Below, one piece after another: positions 37,325-49,732 of a stretch of 64,000 nucleotides of DNA. Below the pieces are notes generated by a model, which saw only the letters and a list, made by a program, of their open reading frames with translations, was not told where the DNA came from and made no database searches. Within the stretch, counting starts at the first letter, position 1. Every line of letters begins with the position of its first letter. Position numbers and translations under genes: made by a program. The stretch is from Brevundimonas sp. Root608 (GTDB taxonomy: Bacteria > Pseudomonadota > Alphaproteobacteria > Caulobacterales > Caulobacteraceae), in assembly GCF_001427825.1 (NCBI RefSeq), contig NZ_LMGT01000007.1:1-64000 (forward strand). Reading direction: 5' to 3'.

Positions 37325-38935
37325 TCAGACCCTGGTCAGACGCAGGTCCTGGTAGTCGTACGAGAAGTCCGCGTCCGGACTGACCGCCTTCATCGTCGCC
37401 GAGACCGGCCGTCCGTTCTCGAGGGTGAAGGTGATGAAGACGTCCTCCTCGCGCCGGTCCGTGAAACGCGTTCTCAGGGTGTCGCCGTCATACGGCTCCA
37501 GCGGGCCCTGCAACGCCGGGGTGCGGCTGAAGGTCAGCCACAACACCACGTCCCGCGCCTCGATGGTGATGTCGCCGTACCAGGGATCGCGCCACGTGCC
37601 GGCATAGGCCGCCAGCGGCAGGGACGGCGGCGCGCCCGCGGCCTGTCTGGCGTCGATTTCGGCGGCGGCCGCAACGGATCTGGCATCGCCCTCGGCCCGC
37701 AGACGCACGCCGTCGGCGACCCAGTCGAAATCCGCCTTGCCCATGACGATGTCGGTGATCCCGCTGCGCAGCGCCCGGGTCAGGAAGCTCTCCTCGGCAT
37801 TGGTGAAATACGAGAAGCCCGCGTTCCGTCCGGGGATCAGCACCGTGCCCGAGACATAGCCGGGCGCTCCTCCGCCGTGGGTGATCATCCGCTCGCCGCG
37901 ATAGTCCTGCACCTGCCAGCCGGTCGCATAGGTCGAGGCGATGGCCCGCCCCGGCAGGGTCTCCGTCGGCCCCGCCGAGCTGGAGATGATGATGTTGGGC
38001 CGCCACATCTCGTTGGCGCGGGCTTCCGAATACAGCCGCGTCCCGTCCGGCAGGGCCCCGCGCGCCAGCTGCACCGCGATCCATTTGGCCCAGTCGACCG
38101 GGGTGGTGACGAAGCCGCCCGCGGCCCCCGCCGAGGACCAGTTCCACACCTCCTGGATCGACCGGCCGATGGTCTGCATCTCGCCCTGGTAGCGCAGCGG
38201 CGGCCCCAGCCGGCCGTGCGGCAGGGCCGACTTCGCCGGGTCGGCGGCGGTCATCAGCGGCAGGGTCTCGCTCATGCCCAGCCGGTCCAGAATCCGGGTC
38301 TGGACGAAATCCTCCCACGCCATGCCCGAGGCCGCCGCCACCACCTCGCCCGCCACCACGAACATCAGGTTGCAGTAGTGGTAGGTGGTGCGGAAGCTGT
38401 CCTCGATCGGCACATGCGGCACGGCGGCCATGATCTCGGCCCGCGTCCGGTCGCTGTTGGGCCAGAACAGCAGGTCCCCGGCGCCCAGCCCGAAGCCGAT
38501 CCGGTGGCTGACCAGATCGCGCACCGTGACCATGGCGTTCAGTTCGGGCTTCGACAGGCTGAACCCTGGCAGATACGTCCGCACCGGCTCGTCCCACGCG
38601 ACCTTGCCCTCGTCGATCAGCATGGCCAGGGCGGCGCAGGTCACCGCCTTGGTGTTGGAGGCGATGGCGAACAGGGTGTGTTCGTCGACCGCCGCCCCGC
38701 CGATGGCCCGCACGCCGTAGCCGCGGGTCAGCGCCGCCTCGCCGTCCTTGACCAGCGCCACCGACACCGCCGGCTGATCCGGAAAGGCCGCCATGACCCG
38801 CTTCACATAGGCGTCGACCTGGTCCGCCAGCGTCGCGCTGTCGTTGGCCGCCCGGGCCCAGCCCCGCGACGGCAGGACGGCCGCTCCGGCCACGGATGAA
38901 ATCAGCGCGGCGCGGCGCGTGAGGCGGATGGACAT
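37325..38935 (-). CDS. Serine hydrolase, class C beta-lactamase/CubicO family
   Basis: A 536-residue exported hydrolase. The start MSIRLTRRAALISSVAGAAV has a twin-arginine-like signal. The catalytic S-x-x-K is Ser93-Lys96 (ASNTK), and Y-x-N is YCN in TYHYCNLM; HGGGAPGY takes the place of the K-T-G box. A C-terminal DUF3471-type beta domain follows (residues about 430-536). Such enzymes are usually peptidases or esterases of the penicillin-binding type rather than true resistance enzymes. ATG 38935 starts the signal; a longer frame to 38995 is less likely. Confidence 0.9.
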   Translation of the reverse strand: MSIRLTRRAALISSVAGAAVLPSRGWARAANDSATLADQVDAYVKRVMAAFPDQPAVSVALVKDGEAALTRGYGVRAIGGAAVDEHTLFAIASNTKAVTCAALAMLIDEGKVAWDEPVRTYLPGFSLSKPELNAMVTVRDLVSHRIGFGLGAGDLLFWPNSDRTRAEIMAAVPHVPIEDSFRTTYHYCNLMFVVAGEVVAAASGMAWEDFVQTRILDRLGMSETLPLMTAADPAKSALPHGRLGPPLRYQGEMQTIGRSIQEVWNWSSAGAAGGFVTTPVDWAKWIAVQLARGALPDGTRLYSEARANEMWRPNIIISSSAGPTETLPGRAIASTYATGWQVQDYRGERMITHGGGAPGYVSGTVLIPGRNAGFSYFTNAEESFLTRALRSGITDIVMGKADFDWVADGVRLRAEGDARSVAAAAEIDARQAAGAPPSLPLAAYAGTWRDPWYGDITIEARDVVLWLTFSRTPALQGPLEPYDGDTLRTRFTDRREEDVFITFTLENGRPVSATMKAVSPDADFSYDYQDLRLTRV

Positions 38936-39002
38936 GCAGGCGACTCCCGGGGAACCCGGCGCGGACGCTAGCCCGCCCGCGCGGACCCTGTCCATCGCCG
39001 CC

Positions 39003-39671
39003 TCAGCGCCGCGTCTCCCAGGCCATCCACACGGCCACGACGGCGATGCCCCCGGCCATCACGGCGCGCAGCACCGGCCCCTGCATCCGCGTCACCACCA
39101 GGCCGCCGGCGCGGGCCGCGCCCAGCACGATCAACGAATGAACCGCCGCCGCCACGAGCAGATGCAGCCCGCCGAGGGTCAGCGCCTGCGCCAGCGGCGA
39201 GCCGTGGTCCGGGCGCATGAAGGTCGGCAGCAGGGCGACATAGAAGACCGCCGCCTTGGGGTTCAGCAGATTGCCCGTCAGGCCGCGCAGGAACAGGCCG
39301 CGCACCGTCCGGTGCTCGTCCCCGTCGCCGGCCGCCGGGTCGCCGTCGCCGCGCCAGGCCTCCCACGCCAGCCACAGCAGGAAGACCACCCCGGCCCAGC
39401 GGATCAACTGGAACAGCGGCGGCCAGATCACCAGCGCCTGGGTCAGGCCGAAGGCGGCGGCCAGCATCCAGATCGCCAGCCCGACCGTCACCCCCGCCAC
39501 GGCGGCGAACCCGGCCAGTCGCCCGCGCGCCAGCGACACCAGCGCCAGCCACCCCATGTTCGGCCCTGGCGTCAGCTCGATCAGGGCGACGGCCACGAGG
39601 AAGGGAAGGATGACGCCGGGATCGACCGGCCAGGCGGCGTGGGAGATCAAGAGGGTCGCTCCGGTGACCAC
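39003..39671 (-). CDS. LysE-family amino-acid exporter
   Basis: A 222-residue protein with six membrane helices. ELTPGPNMGWLAL and GLTGNLLNPKAAVFYVALLPTF are the defining LysE/RhtB motifs. It probably exports an amino acid or derivative; the substrate is unknown. A hairpin-capable repeat (GGGAAGACC near 39701, GGTCTTCCC near 39727) lies just upstream, in the gap shared with the divergent TonB-dependent receptor. Confidence 0.92.
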   Translation of the reverse strand: MVTGATLLISHAAWPVDPGVILPFLVAVALIELTPGPNMGWLALVSLARGRLAGFAAVAGVTVGLAIWMLAAAFGLTQALVIWPPLFQLIRWAGVVFLLWLAWEAWRGDGDPAAGDGDEHRTVRGLFLRGLTGNLLNPKAAVFYVALLPTFMRPDHGSPLAQALTLGGLHLLVAAAVHSLIVLGAARAGGLVVTRMQGPVLRAVMAGGIAVVAVWMAWETRR

Positions 39672-39890
39672 GAAGGTCTGTCGCTCGAACTATCGCCTGC
39701 CCGGCGGGAAGACCAGAGACGGAACGCCGGTCTTCCCGGCCCGGGACGACCGGCAATCTGCGGCGGAAAGGTGGCTGGTTCTGAAGGCCACGTCATGAAG
39801 AAGATGTAACTCGCTCGAGCCCCGGCCGGACGATATGGAAAGGAAACTTGACGGGCCGCACCGCCCGACCACGCGCAGGGGGCGCACCTC

Positions 39891-42158
39891 ATGACTTCAA
39901 TCCGGTTCCTGCTGCTTGTCGGCACAGCCCTGGCGACCTCGTCGGGCGCGGCCTTCGCCCAGACGCCGGCTCCCGCGCGCCCGGCTCCGGCGCAGACTCC
40001 GCCGCCGGCCGCGGCCGCTCCGCAGGAAGAGGCTCCGGCCGAGGACGCTGAAGAGTCCGAAGACGCGGCGGCGCTCGACGACGTGGTCGTCACCGCCCAG
40101 CCGAACGAGGTCCGCACCTCGATCGACTCCGTCAGCTACAGCCTCGCGAACGACCTGCAGGCCGCGACCGGAACCCTGGCCGAAGCCCTGCGCAACGTGC
40201 CCTCGGTCGAGGTCGATCCCGACGGGAACGTCAGTCTGCGCGGCGACGCGAATGTGACCATCCTGGTCGACGGCCGGCCCTCGACCCAGTTCAACGGCCC
40301 CAGCCGCGGCCAGCTGATCCAGCAGATTCCGGCCAGCCAGTACGCCCGCATCGAGGTGATGACCAACCCCTCGGCCGCCTACAGCCCCGAGGGGTCCGGC
40401 GGCGTGATCAACCTCATCTCCAGGCCCAACGCCCCGCGCCCGGGGAATACGACCACCGGTTCGCTCAGGGCCAATATCGGCGACAACGGGCGCTACAATT
40501 TCGGCGGCAGCATCGCCCAGGTGATCGGAAAGACGACCCTGTCGGCCGACCTCGGCGTGCGCCACGACCTCTTCCTGCAGCAGGTGGAGCGCGTCCGCGA
40601 ACGCTTCGACGCCGGTTCGGGCCAGTTCCTCGAGGCGCGCCAGTCCCAGAACATCGAGGGCGACAACGACAACATCTTCGTGCGGCTGGCGGTCGAGCAC
40701 AATCTCGACGACAAGACCCAGCTGACCGGCGACGTCCGCCATGTCGACGTCGACAGCCTGGCCGACGCGGTCGACCTCTATGAGGCGGACGCCGCCGGCG
40801 GGGGCCTGGCCACGGCCTACACCCGCAACTCGCGCGGCGGCTTCGCCGGCCAGTTCTCGGGCGGTTCGGCGCGGCTGCTGCGCCGCTTCAACGATCAGGG
40901 CCATGAATGGTCCAACGAGGTCCGGTTCGACCGCAACCGCTTCACCTTCGGCTTCGACACCGAGGTCGATCAGCGCATCCCGGCCGCGCCCCGCGCCTTC
41001 GAGACCATCGACAACCGCAACCGCCAGAACCAGATCGGGGTCACCAGCGCCTATGTCCGCCCCCTGGCCGACGGCGGCCGGCTGCGCCTCGGCTATGAGC
41101 TGCAGGCGGTCAATCTGGAGCTCGACAATTTCGTCGCCCGCGGCCCTTCGCCGGCGGCCCTGGTCCGCGATCCCATCGTCTCCAACGAGTTCCACGTCGA
41201 CCAGGCGGTGCACGCCCTCTACGCCACCTGGGAGCGGCCGTTCAGCGAGAAGCTGTCGGCCCAGTTCGGCCTGCGGCTGGAACAGGCCGATATCGACCTC
41301 GACCAGGTCACCACCGGCATCCAGTCGTCCAACGCCTATTTCCGCGCCTATCCGACCGGCCACCTGCAGTACACCCTGCGCGAGGGCGAGACCCTGCGCG
41401 GCAGCTACAGCCGCCGCATCCAGCGGCCCGGCCCCCAGGACCTGAACCCCTTCCTGACCTACCAGGACAACCTCAACTACCGCTCCGGCAACCCCGACCT
41501 GCTGCCCCAGGAGACCGACTCCTTCGAGGTGATGTGGCAGAAGCGCGTCCAGCAGACCTTCTACCAGGCCACCCTCTACTATCGCGACACCACCGACGCC
41601 TTCACCCAGGTGACCAGCGAACTGCCTGGCGGCATCTTCCTGACCCGGCCCGAAAACCTGGGCTCCAGCACCTTCACCGGCCTCGAACTGGTCGCCAACG
41701 GCGCGCTGCACCCGACCCTGCGCTACAACGCCAGCGTCAACGCCTGGCGCCAGGCGATCGACGCCTCGGGCATTCCCGGCGCCGTCGACCGCGAGGGCGA
41801 GAGCGTCGGCGGCCGCCTGACGTTGAACTGGCAGCCGACCGAGGTCGACTTCCTGCAGGTGTCCGGCATCTGGACGGGAGATCAGCTGCTGGCCCAGGGC
41901 GTGCGCGAGCAGGCCACCCTGGTCAACCTCGGCTACCGGCGGAAGCTCAACAAGGACTGGTCCTTCCAGGCCACCGTGCGCGACCTCTTCGACCAGTTCG
42001 GCTCGACCACCACCCTCGAGACGCCGACCTTCAGCGACCGCACCAGCCAGACCTTCGGCGGGCGCGCGGCCTATGTCGGCCTGACCTGGACCTTCGGCTC
42101 GGGCCAGCGGCGGCCGCCGGAACAGTTCGACTTCACGGCCCCGACCACCGGCAACTGA
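39891..42158 (+). CDS. TonB-dependent outer membrane receptor
   Basis: A 755-residue outer-membrane protein. The signal peptide MTSIRFLLLVGTALATSSGAAFAQ is followed by a proline/alanine linker and the TonB box LDDVVVTAQ. The plug domain holds LAEALRNVPSVEVDPDGNVSLRGDANVTILVDGRPS and YARIEVMTNPSAAYSPEGSGGVINLI, and a 22-strand-type barrel (OMP_b-brl_3 style) fills the rest. The ligand is unknown; no siderophore or sugar genes are adjacent. The last residues (FTAPTTGN) do not end in the common terminal aromatic. Confidence 0.92.
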   Translation: MTSIRFLLLVGTALATSSGAAFAQTPAPARPAPAQTPPPAAAAPQEEAPAEDAEESEDAAALDDVVVTAQPNEVRTSIDSVSYSLANDLQAATGTLAEALRNVPSVEVDPDGNVSLRGDANVTILVDGRPSTQFNGPSRGQLIQQIPASQYARIEVMTNPSAAYSPEGSGGVINLISRPNAPRPGNTTTGSLRANIGDNGRYNFGGSIAQVIGKTTLSADLGVRHDLFLQQVERVRERFDAGSGQFLEARQSQNIEGDNDNIFVRLAVEHNLDDKTQLTGDVRHVDVDSLADAVDLYEADAAGGGLATAYTRNSRGGFAGQFSGGSARLLRRFNDQGHEWSNEVRFDRNRFTFGFDTEVDQRIPAAPRAFETIDNRNRQNQIGVTSAYVRPLADGGRLRLGYELQAVNLELDNFVARGPSPAALVRDPIVSNEFHVDQAVHALYATWERPFSEKLSAQFGLRLEQADIDLDQVTTGIQSSNAYFRAYPTGHLQYTLREGETLRGSYSRRIQRPGPQDLNPFLTYQDNLNYRSGNPDLLPQETDSFEVMWQKRVQQTFYQATLYYRDTTDAFTQVTSELPGGIFLTRPENLGSSTFTGLELVANGALHPTLRYNASVNAWRQAIDASGIPGAVDREGESVGGRLTLNWQPTEVDFLQVSGIWTGDQLLAQGVREQATLVNLGYRRKLNKDWSFQATVRDLFDQFGSTTTLETPTFSDRTSQTFGGRAAYVGLTWTFGSGQRRPPEQFDFTAPTTGN

Positions 42159-42189
42159 CGGCGTCGGGGAGGCGGTCCCGTCCTGGCCC

Positions 42190-42219
42190 CTTGTGTGGCG
42201 GGATCGCCACACCCAGATT
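42190..42219 (+). promoter_or_regulatory. Candidate sigma-32 heat-shock promoter for clpB
   Basis: CTTGTG (42190-42195), a 16-base spacer and CCCAGATT (42212-42219) resemble the sigma-32 pattern CTTGAA...CCCATAT. The spacer contains a perfect 7-bp inverted repeat, TGTGGCG-GGAT-CGCCACA (42194-42211). The position, about 75 bases before the clpB GTG, suits a promoter. The hairpin could alternatively mark the end of the receptor transcript, although no T-run follows. Confidence 0.55.
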
Positions 42220-42292
42220 TGCGCCATCTCAAGGCGTCGCTTCCTGAAAGGGCGTGCTTGAGCGCACAGTCCGCCTGATCAGGGGAGCCGCC

Positions 42293-44881
<2,589 letters not shown>

Positions 44882-45030
44882 GGTCGTTCTCAGCCGTTGC
44901 TCCGCCATGGGGGAGAATCGGGAATTCGCGGATCCCTCATTTGCGGATTCTCGTATGCCTTTGATTGGAAGTACTCGCCACAAGATCAGAATAACCAGAA
45001 TGCCCAAGCATGGCGATCAGCCAAGCCGTT

Positions 45031-46542
45031 TTAGCCAACCGTTTCGATCCCACCCTCGTCCGCGGGCGCAGCGAGCCGACCAACGCTTTGGACAAGACCG
45101 AAATACTGACTGGCGACGGTCTTCGGACCCTCACCACGATACCGGCCGTGGTGGATCTTCTGGAGCTCTCGCTCAAAGATGCCGGCGACGTAACTTGTCT
45201 TGTAGTCTGCGTATTCGCTCTTGAGAACATTGATAACCGGCTCGTTTAGTCGACCTATTACCTGTGAATTCAAAGTTTGAACGTTAATCGGCCCACGATT
45301 AAGCCGGCCACGATCAACATACTCAGCGGTTATCATCCAAGGCGATTTTGGTCCGTTGGCACGTTGGCTTTCCGAGAAGTAGGCGGCCATGTCGTCAAAC
45401 TGCCGTCGGTGGAAATGGATGATCAGCGGCAGGATAACATTTAGTTCAATGGGAACTCGCTCATCCCACATGGTGACGCAAGACTTAAGGATATCAAAGA
45501 TCTGCTCAGCGTCGCGGAGCGTCACTTTGTAGGCATCCATCGCGCCGACGAAAATTTCCGATGGCGACGTCTCAAACGGCGTGCCGAGTTTGGAAAGATC
45601 TATGTCGTTGAGGGCAAACAAATAGTCGCTGAATGCTGCCAGATCGCGACTTTCGAAACGATAGTGACGGTGGAAAAATCTTAGGAGATAGCCTGCGCCA
45701 TCAAATCCTTCGCCGTAAACTGCCCGCACGGAATGCGCGAGCTGGTCACCGTCAGTGGCAATGAGGAAGATCGTATTGTCGATATCGAAGAGGTGCTTGA
45801 CCTGCTCCAGCATTTCTATGGCGTAGGTTGGCCGACAGCGATCTAGTTCGTCGATCAGGACAAAAAGCGGAAGCTTGACCTCAGTCTCGGCTTCAAGAGA
45901 GGCCAAGATGGTCTTCAACCGGTTCTGGAACTGCGCCGCACTATCGATCCGCGATTTATAATCGGCGATTTTCCGGTCCACGAATTTGGTCAGGAGCGTG
46001 GTGATCTCGGTTGCGACTGCTCCGCTGACCGCTGCTTCGTTGCCCTCAAGGTATTCCTCGATCTGCTCAGGGAGAAAATCGTCGCGCTCTAACAGCGCGC
46101 CGATCTCATCGACCGCCTGCCCGGCGTACTTCTCGGCCAATCGACGACCCACCCCTTTGATTAGCGCTGCAAAGATAGTTGCGCCGTGGGCTTTGGTTGC
46201 GTCCCACGATTTTCGGACTGCGTCATTCTTGGCGAAATAGGGAGCAAGGCTTTCCTCTATCGAAGCCATGACCGCCACCACGGGTTCTTTTGTGCTGTCG
46301 TCCCGCCATGCGTTGACGAAGGCCGTCAGGTGCCCCTCGGCGCGCATCTGCGCCGCGAGGCGCTGCATGAAGAAGGATTTTCCGTGGCCCCAACTTGCGT
46401 TCAGGTTGACGACATAAGCGCCAGGAATTGAGGCTGCTCTACGCTCGGCGTGACGCCGGACCAGAAACTCATAGAGGAGTTGCCCGTCCGCCTTTCGGCC
46501 AAGCAAATCGCCCTTCCAAATCTGAGCCAAATCAACCGTCAT
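45031..46542 (-). CDS. KAP-family P-loop NTPase
   Basis: A 503-residue KAP NTPase. The start MTVDLAQIWKGDLLGRKADG leads into Walker A NASWGHGKSFFMQ (residues about 45-55). After a long helical insertion come Walker B and the hallmark LFVLIDELDRCRPTYAIEML, then FLIATDGDQLAHSVRAVYG. KAP proteins are often membrane-linked and some take part in phage exclusion (PifA); no clear membrane helix is seen in the insertion here. Codons are much richer in A and T than in its neighbours, and the gene interrupts the clpB-pnp space, so recent transfer is likely. There is no partner gene, so defence is only a suggestion. Confidence 0.88.
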   Translation of the reverse strand: MTVDLAQIWKGDLLGRKADGQLLYEFLVRRHAERRAASIPGAYVVNLNASWGHGKSFFMQRLAAQMRAEGHLTAFVNAWRDDSTKEPVVAVMASIEESLAPYFAKNDAVRKSWDATKAHGATIFAALIKGVGRRLAEKYAGQAVDEIGALLERDDFLPEQIEEYLEGNEAAVSGAVATEITTLLTKFVDRKIADYKSRIDSAAQFQNRLKTILASLEAETEVKLPLFVLIDELDRCRPTYAIEMLEQVKHLFDIDNTIFLIATDGDQLAHSVRAVYGEGFDGAGYLLRFFHRHYRFESRDLAAFSDYLFALNDIDLSKLGTPFETSPSEIFVGAMDAYKVTLRDAEQIFDILKSCVTMWDERVPIELNVILPLIIHFHRRQFDDMAAYFSESQRANGPKSPWMITAEYVDRGRLNRGPINVQTLNSQVIGRLNEPVINVLKSEYADYKTSYVAGIFERELQKIHHGRYRGEGPKTVASQYFGLVQSVGRLAAPADEGGIETVG

Positions 46543-46944
46543 ATTGCCCCGCCACGTGTCCCACGGTTGCAACGTCCGGTGTCTGCTGATCGTGGTCAAG
46601 AGAGGAAGGAGACAATGCCGGCAATCCGCCGCCAGCGAGACGACTTCGCACGCCGAACCCCCTGATCCGTCGCGCGATCCCGCAACCAGCAGCGTCATCT
46701 CCCAGCCGCAGGAACGGCCCGTGCGACAATCCCGCCCTGACCTTCGCCCGCGATCTTTGACAATCAAATCCCACCCAAGGCAGGCGCACGATGTGAACGG
46801 TGTGAACGGTGTTTTTCCTCACCCCGCTGAGTCCGATGTGTCCGCCTTGTCCCCCGTTTTCCCCGCCGACTCCGGACTCTCCGCCCAAAGAAAAAGGCCC
46901 CGGCGTCACCACCGGGGCCTCATCCATTTCAGCGAAGTCGCCGC
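46543..46944. other. 402-bp gap between pnp and the KAP NTPase gene
   Basis: From the pnp side it contains the pnp terminator (46888-46920), then a short tandem repeat of TGTGAACGG (2.3 units, 46792-46812), then about 250 bases of mixed composition that must contain the KAP gene promoter. Open frames cross it on both strands, but none has a ribosome-binding site, a recognisable motif or the codon use of this genome. I see no gene in it. Confidence 0.6.
46888..46920 (-). terminator. Rho-independent terminator of pnp
   Basis: Read on the minus strand, AGGCCCCGG pairs with CCGGGGCC (46912-46919 with 46896-46903) across an 8-base loop and is followed by TTTTTCTTT. It begins about 25 bases after the pnp stop and should end the rpsO-pnp transcript. 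Confidence 0.85.
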
Positions 46945-49176
46945 TTAGCGACGGCTGCGTCCGCGATCACGATCGCCGCCGCCGCCTTCACGCTTCGGAC
47001 GGCCGCCGGTGTCGTCCGACAGGGCCGGTTCACCGCGTTCAGCGCGCTCGGCGTTGATCTTGTCGGTGATGTCCTCGCCGGTTTCCTGATCGACGACCTT
47101 CATCGACAGCTTGGTCTTGCCGCGGTCGTCCATGCCCAGGAATTTGACCTTCACTTCCTGGCCTTCGGTCAGGACGTCGGCCGGGTTGGCGACGCGTTCC
47201 AGGCTGATCTGCGACACGTGGACCAGACCGTCCTTGGCGCCGAAGAAGTTCACGAAGGCGCCGAAGTCGACGACCTTCACGACCTTGCCGGAGTAGATCA
47301 TGCCGGGCTCGGGCTCGGACACGATCGACGAGATCCAGTTCTTGGCCGCGTCGATCTTCTCCTGGTCCGAGGCGGCGATCTTCACCGTGCCGTCGTCCTC
47401 GATGTTGATCTTGGCGCCGGTCTTTTCGACGATCTCGCGGATGATCTTGCCGCCGGTGCCGATGATGTCGCGGATCTTGTCGGTCGGAACCTTGATCGAC
47501 TCGATCTTGGGCGCGTATTCGCCCAGCTCGGTGCGGGCGCCGTCGATGGCCTTGTCCATCTCGTCGAGGATGTGCAGGCGGCCGGCCGAAGCCTGGGCGA
47601 TCGCCTTGCGCATGATCTCTTCGGTGATGCCCGCGACCTTGATGTCCATCTGCAGCGAGGTGATGCCTTCGCGCGTGCCGGCCACCTTGAAGTCCATGTC
47701 GCCCAGGTGATCTTCGTCACCCAGGATGTCGGACAGGATGGCGAACTCGCCCGAGGGCTCGAGGATCAGGCCCATGGCGATGCCCGAGACGGGACGCTTC
47801 AGCGGCACGCCCGCGTCCATCAGCGCCAGCGACGATCCGCAGACCGTGGCCATCGAGGACGAACCGTTGGACTCGGTGATCTCCGACACCAGACGGATGG
47901 TGTAGGGGAAGTCTTCCGCCGACGGCAGCATCGGACGGATTGCCCGCCAGGCCAGCTTGCCGTGACCGATTTCCCGACGGCCGGCGCCGCCCATCCGACC
48001 GGTCTCGCCGACCGAATAGGGAGGGAAGTTGTAGTGGAGAAGGAATTTCTCCTTGTAGGTCCCCGACAGGGCGTCGACGTACTGCTCGTCCTCGCCGGTG
48101 CCCAGGGTGGCGACCACGATCGCCTGGGTCTCGCCGCGGGTGAACAGGGCCGAGCCGTGGGTGCGCGGGAAGACGCCGACTTCCGAGACGATGTCGCGGA
48201 CCTTGTCGAGGGCGCGGCCGTCGACGCGATGGCCGTTGTCGATGATGTCGCGGCGCAGGACGTGGGCCTCGCATTCCTTGAAGGCGACGCCGAACTTGGC
48301 GCTGTCCACGCCGTCCGGGTTGTCGTCGGTCTTCACCAGCTTCTCGGCGGCCTTCTTCTTGGCCACGTCGACGCCCGTGCGGCGCTCGTACTTGCCGGCG
48401 TGGGTGTAGGCCGCCTTGATGTCCTCGCCGACCAGCGACTGGATCGAGGTGACGATGTCCGACACGTCGTCGGGCTGGAAGTCGAAGGGCTCCTTGGCGG
48501 CGTGCTCGGCCATCTCGATGATGGCGTCGATCACCGGCTGCATGCCGCGATGCGCGAACATCAGGGCGTTCAGCATGATCTCTTCCGACAGCTCCTTGGC
48601 TTCGGATTCGACCATCATCAGGGCGTCCTGGGTGCCGGCGACGACCAGGTCCAGCTGCGAGTCGGGCAGTTGGTCCAGGGTCGGGTTCAGCACGAACTCG
48701 CCGTCGATGTAGCCGACGCGCGCGGCGCCGATCGGGCCCATGAAGGGCACGCCCGAGATGGTCAGGGCGGCCGAGGCGGCGACCATGCCGACCACGTCCG
48801 GGTCGTTCTCCATGTCGTGCTGCAGCACGGTGATGACGACCTGGGTCTCGTTCTTGAAGCCCTTGACGAACAGCGGGCGGATCGGGCGGTCGATCAGGCG
48901 GCTGACGAGGGTTTCCTTCTCGGTCGGACGGCCTTCACGCTTGAAATAGCCGCCCGGGATCTTGCCGGCGGCGAAGGTCTTTTCCTGGTAGTTGACGGTC
49001 AGCGGGAAGAAATCCAGGCCCGGCTTGGGCGCGCGACCGTAGACGACGGTGGCGAGGACGACGGTCTCGCCGTAGGTGGCCAGAACGGCGCCGTCGGCCT
49101 GACGGGCGATGCGGCCCGTTTCCAGCGTCAGCGGGCGGCCGGCCCAGTCGATCGTCTTGCGTTTGATATCGAACAT
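46945..49176 (-). CDS. pnp: Polyribonucleotide nucleotidyltransferase (PNPase)
   Basis: A 743-residue phosphorolytic 3'-5' exoribonuclease that degrades mRNA to nucleoside diphosphates. Two RNase PH domains flank a helical linker. The second contains [25 protein letters not shown] and the catalytic-aspartate block [21 protein letters not shown] ([16 protein letters not shown]) and S1 ([22 protein letters not shown]) domains follow, then a glycine/arginine-rich tail ([15 protein letters not shown]). It lies after rpsO with a 238-base leader that contains a hairpin, a usual site of autoregulation. Confidence 0.98.
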   Translation of the reverse strand: MFDIKRKTIDWAGRPLTLETGRIARQADGAVLATYGETVVLATVVYGRAPKPGLDFFPLTVNYQEKTFAAGKIPGGYFKREGRPTEKETLVSRLIDRPIRPLFVKGFKNETQVVITVLQHDMENDPDVVGMVAASAALTISGVPFMGPIGAARVGYIDGEFVLNPTLDQLPDSQLDLVVAGTQDALMMVESEAKELSEEIMLNALMFAHRGMQPVIDAIIEMAEHAAKEPFDFQPDDVSDIVTSIQSLVGEDIKAAYTHAGKYERRTGVDVAKKKAAEKLVKTDDNPDGVDSAKFGVAFKECEAHVLRRDIIDNGHRVDGRALDKVRDIVSEVGVFPRTHGSALFTRGETQAIVVATLGTGEDEQYVDALSGTYKEKFLLHYNFPPYSVGETGRMGGAGRREIGHGKLAWRAIRPMLPSAEDFPYTIRLVSEITESNGSSSMATVCGSSLALMDAGVPLKRPVSGIAMGLILEPSGEFAILSDILGDEDHLGDMDFKVAGTREGITSLQMDIKVAGITEEIMRKAIAQASAGRLHILDEMDKAIDGARTELGEYAPKIESIKVPTDKIRDIIGTGGKIIREIVEKTGAKINIEDDGTVKIAASDQEKIDAAKNWISSIVSEPEPGMIYSGKVVKVVDFGAFVNFFGAKDGLVHVSQISLERVANPADVLTEGQEVKVKFLGMDDRGKTKLSMKVVDQETGEDITDKINAERAERGEPALSDDTGGRPKREGGGGDRDRGRSRR

Positions 49177-49367
49177 GTTTCGTCTTTCGTATCCCGCGGG
49201 CGGATTCCGCGCGGGGTCCCATCAGTGGGTGGAGCGTCGGGCGTTCAGTCCTTCGGTCCATGGGCGTCCGCGCCATCGCGGAAGACCCGGGAAGAAGAGG
49301 ACCGGTATGGCCCTCGCGTCATGCGCCGATCGTACCGCGGCGCGCGGCTGGTCTCTGGATGCGGAAA

Positions 49368-49392
49368 GAGGCGCGGACGTGGCCCGCGCCTC
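49368..49392 (-). terminator. Hairpin between rpsO and pnp
   Basis: GAGGCGCGG (49368-49376) and CCGCGCCTC (49384-49392) form a perfect 9-bp stem with a 7-base loop, starting about 22 bases after the rpsO stop. Only TTT follows on the minus strand, so it is a weak terminator at best. It may instead be a processing site, as the rpsO-pnp junction of other bacteria is cut by RNase III. Confidence 0.45.
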
Positions 49393-49414
49393 GAAACTCT
49401 TCCGCGATCTGCGC

Positions 49415-49684
49415 TTAGCGGCGCAGGTTCAGCTTGCCGATCAGGGCGGTGTAGCGCTCGCGATCGACCTTCGACAGGTGGTCAAGAAGGCGACGACGCT
49501 GCGAGACCATCTTGAGCAGGCCGCGGCGCGAGTGGTTGTCCTTCTTGTGGGTTTTGAAGTGTTCGGTGAGGTTGGCGATGCGTTCCGAGAGGATCGCGAC
49601 CTGGACCTCGGCCGAGCCGGTGTCGCCGGCGGTGCGGGCGTTGTCGGCGATGACTTCGTTCTTGCGTTCAGCAGTAATCGACAT
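49415..49684 (-). CDS. rpsO: 30S ribosomal protein S15
   Basis: An 89-residue primary 16S rRNA-binding protein. [36 protein letters not shown], then [29 protein letters not shown], is the conserved S15 sequence and the length is standard. It follows truB by about 50 bases and precedes pnp, the classical order. Confidence 0.98.
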   Translation of the reverse strand: MSITAERKNEVIADNARTAGDTGSAEVQVAILSERIANLTEHFKTHKKDNHSRRGLLKMVSQRRRLLDHLSKVDRERYTALIGKLNLRR

Positions 49685-49732
49685 CGGGAGTCTCCATGTT
49701 GGAGCCCCTGCTGGTTCCCTGCTTGAGGGGGG

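Noticed and set aside
37325..38935. Beta-lactamase antibiotic resistance gene
   Set aside because: The SxxK/YxN hydrolase has the long C-terminal domain of CubicO-type peptidases/esterases. Nothing supports a resistance role.
44882..45030. Possible small gene or attachment site beside the KAP gene
   Set aside because: Only short imperfect repeats (GAGAATC...GATTCTC, GCGGAT twice) were seen. There is no tRNA end, integrase or convincing frame.
46544..46948. Plus-strand open frame of about 134 codons between the KAP gene and pnp
   Set aside because: It runs through the pnp terminator and a tandem repeat, has no ribosome-binding site and shows no family motif.
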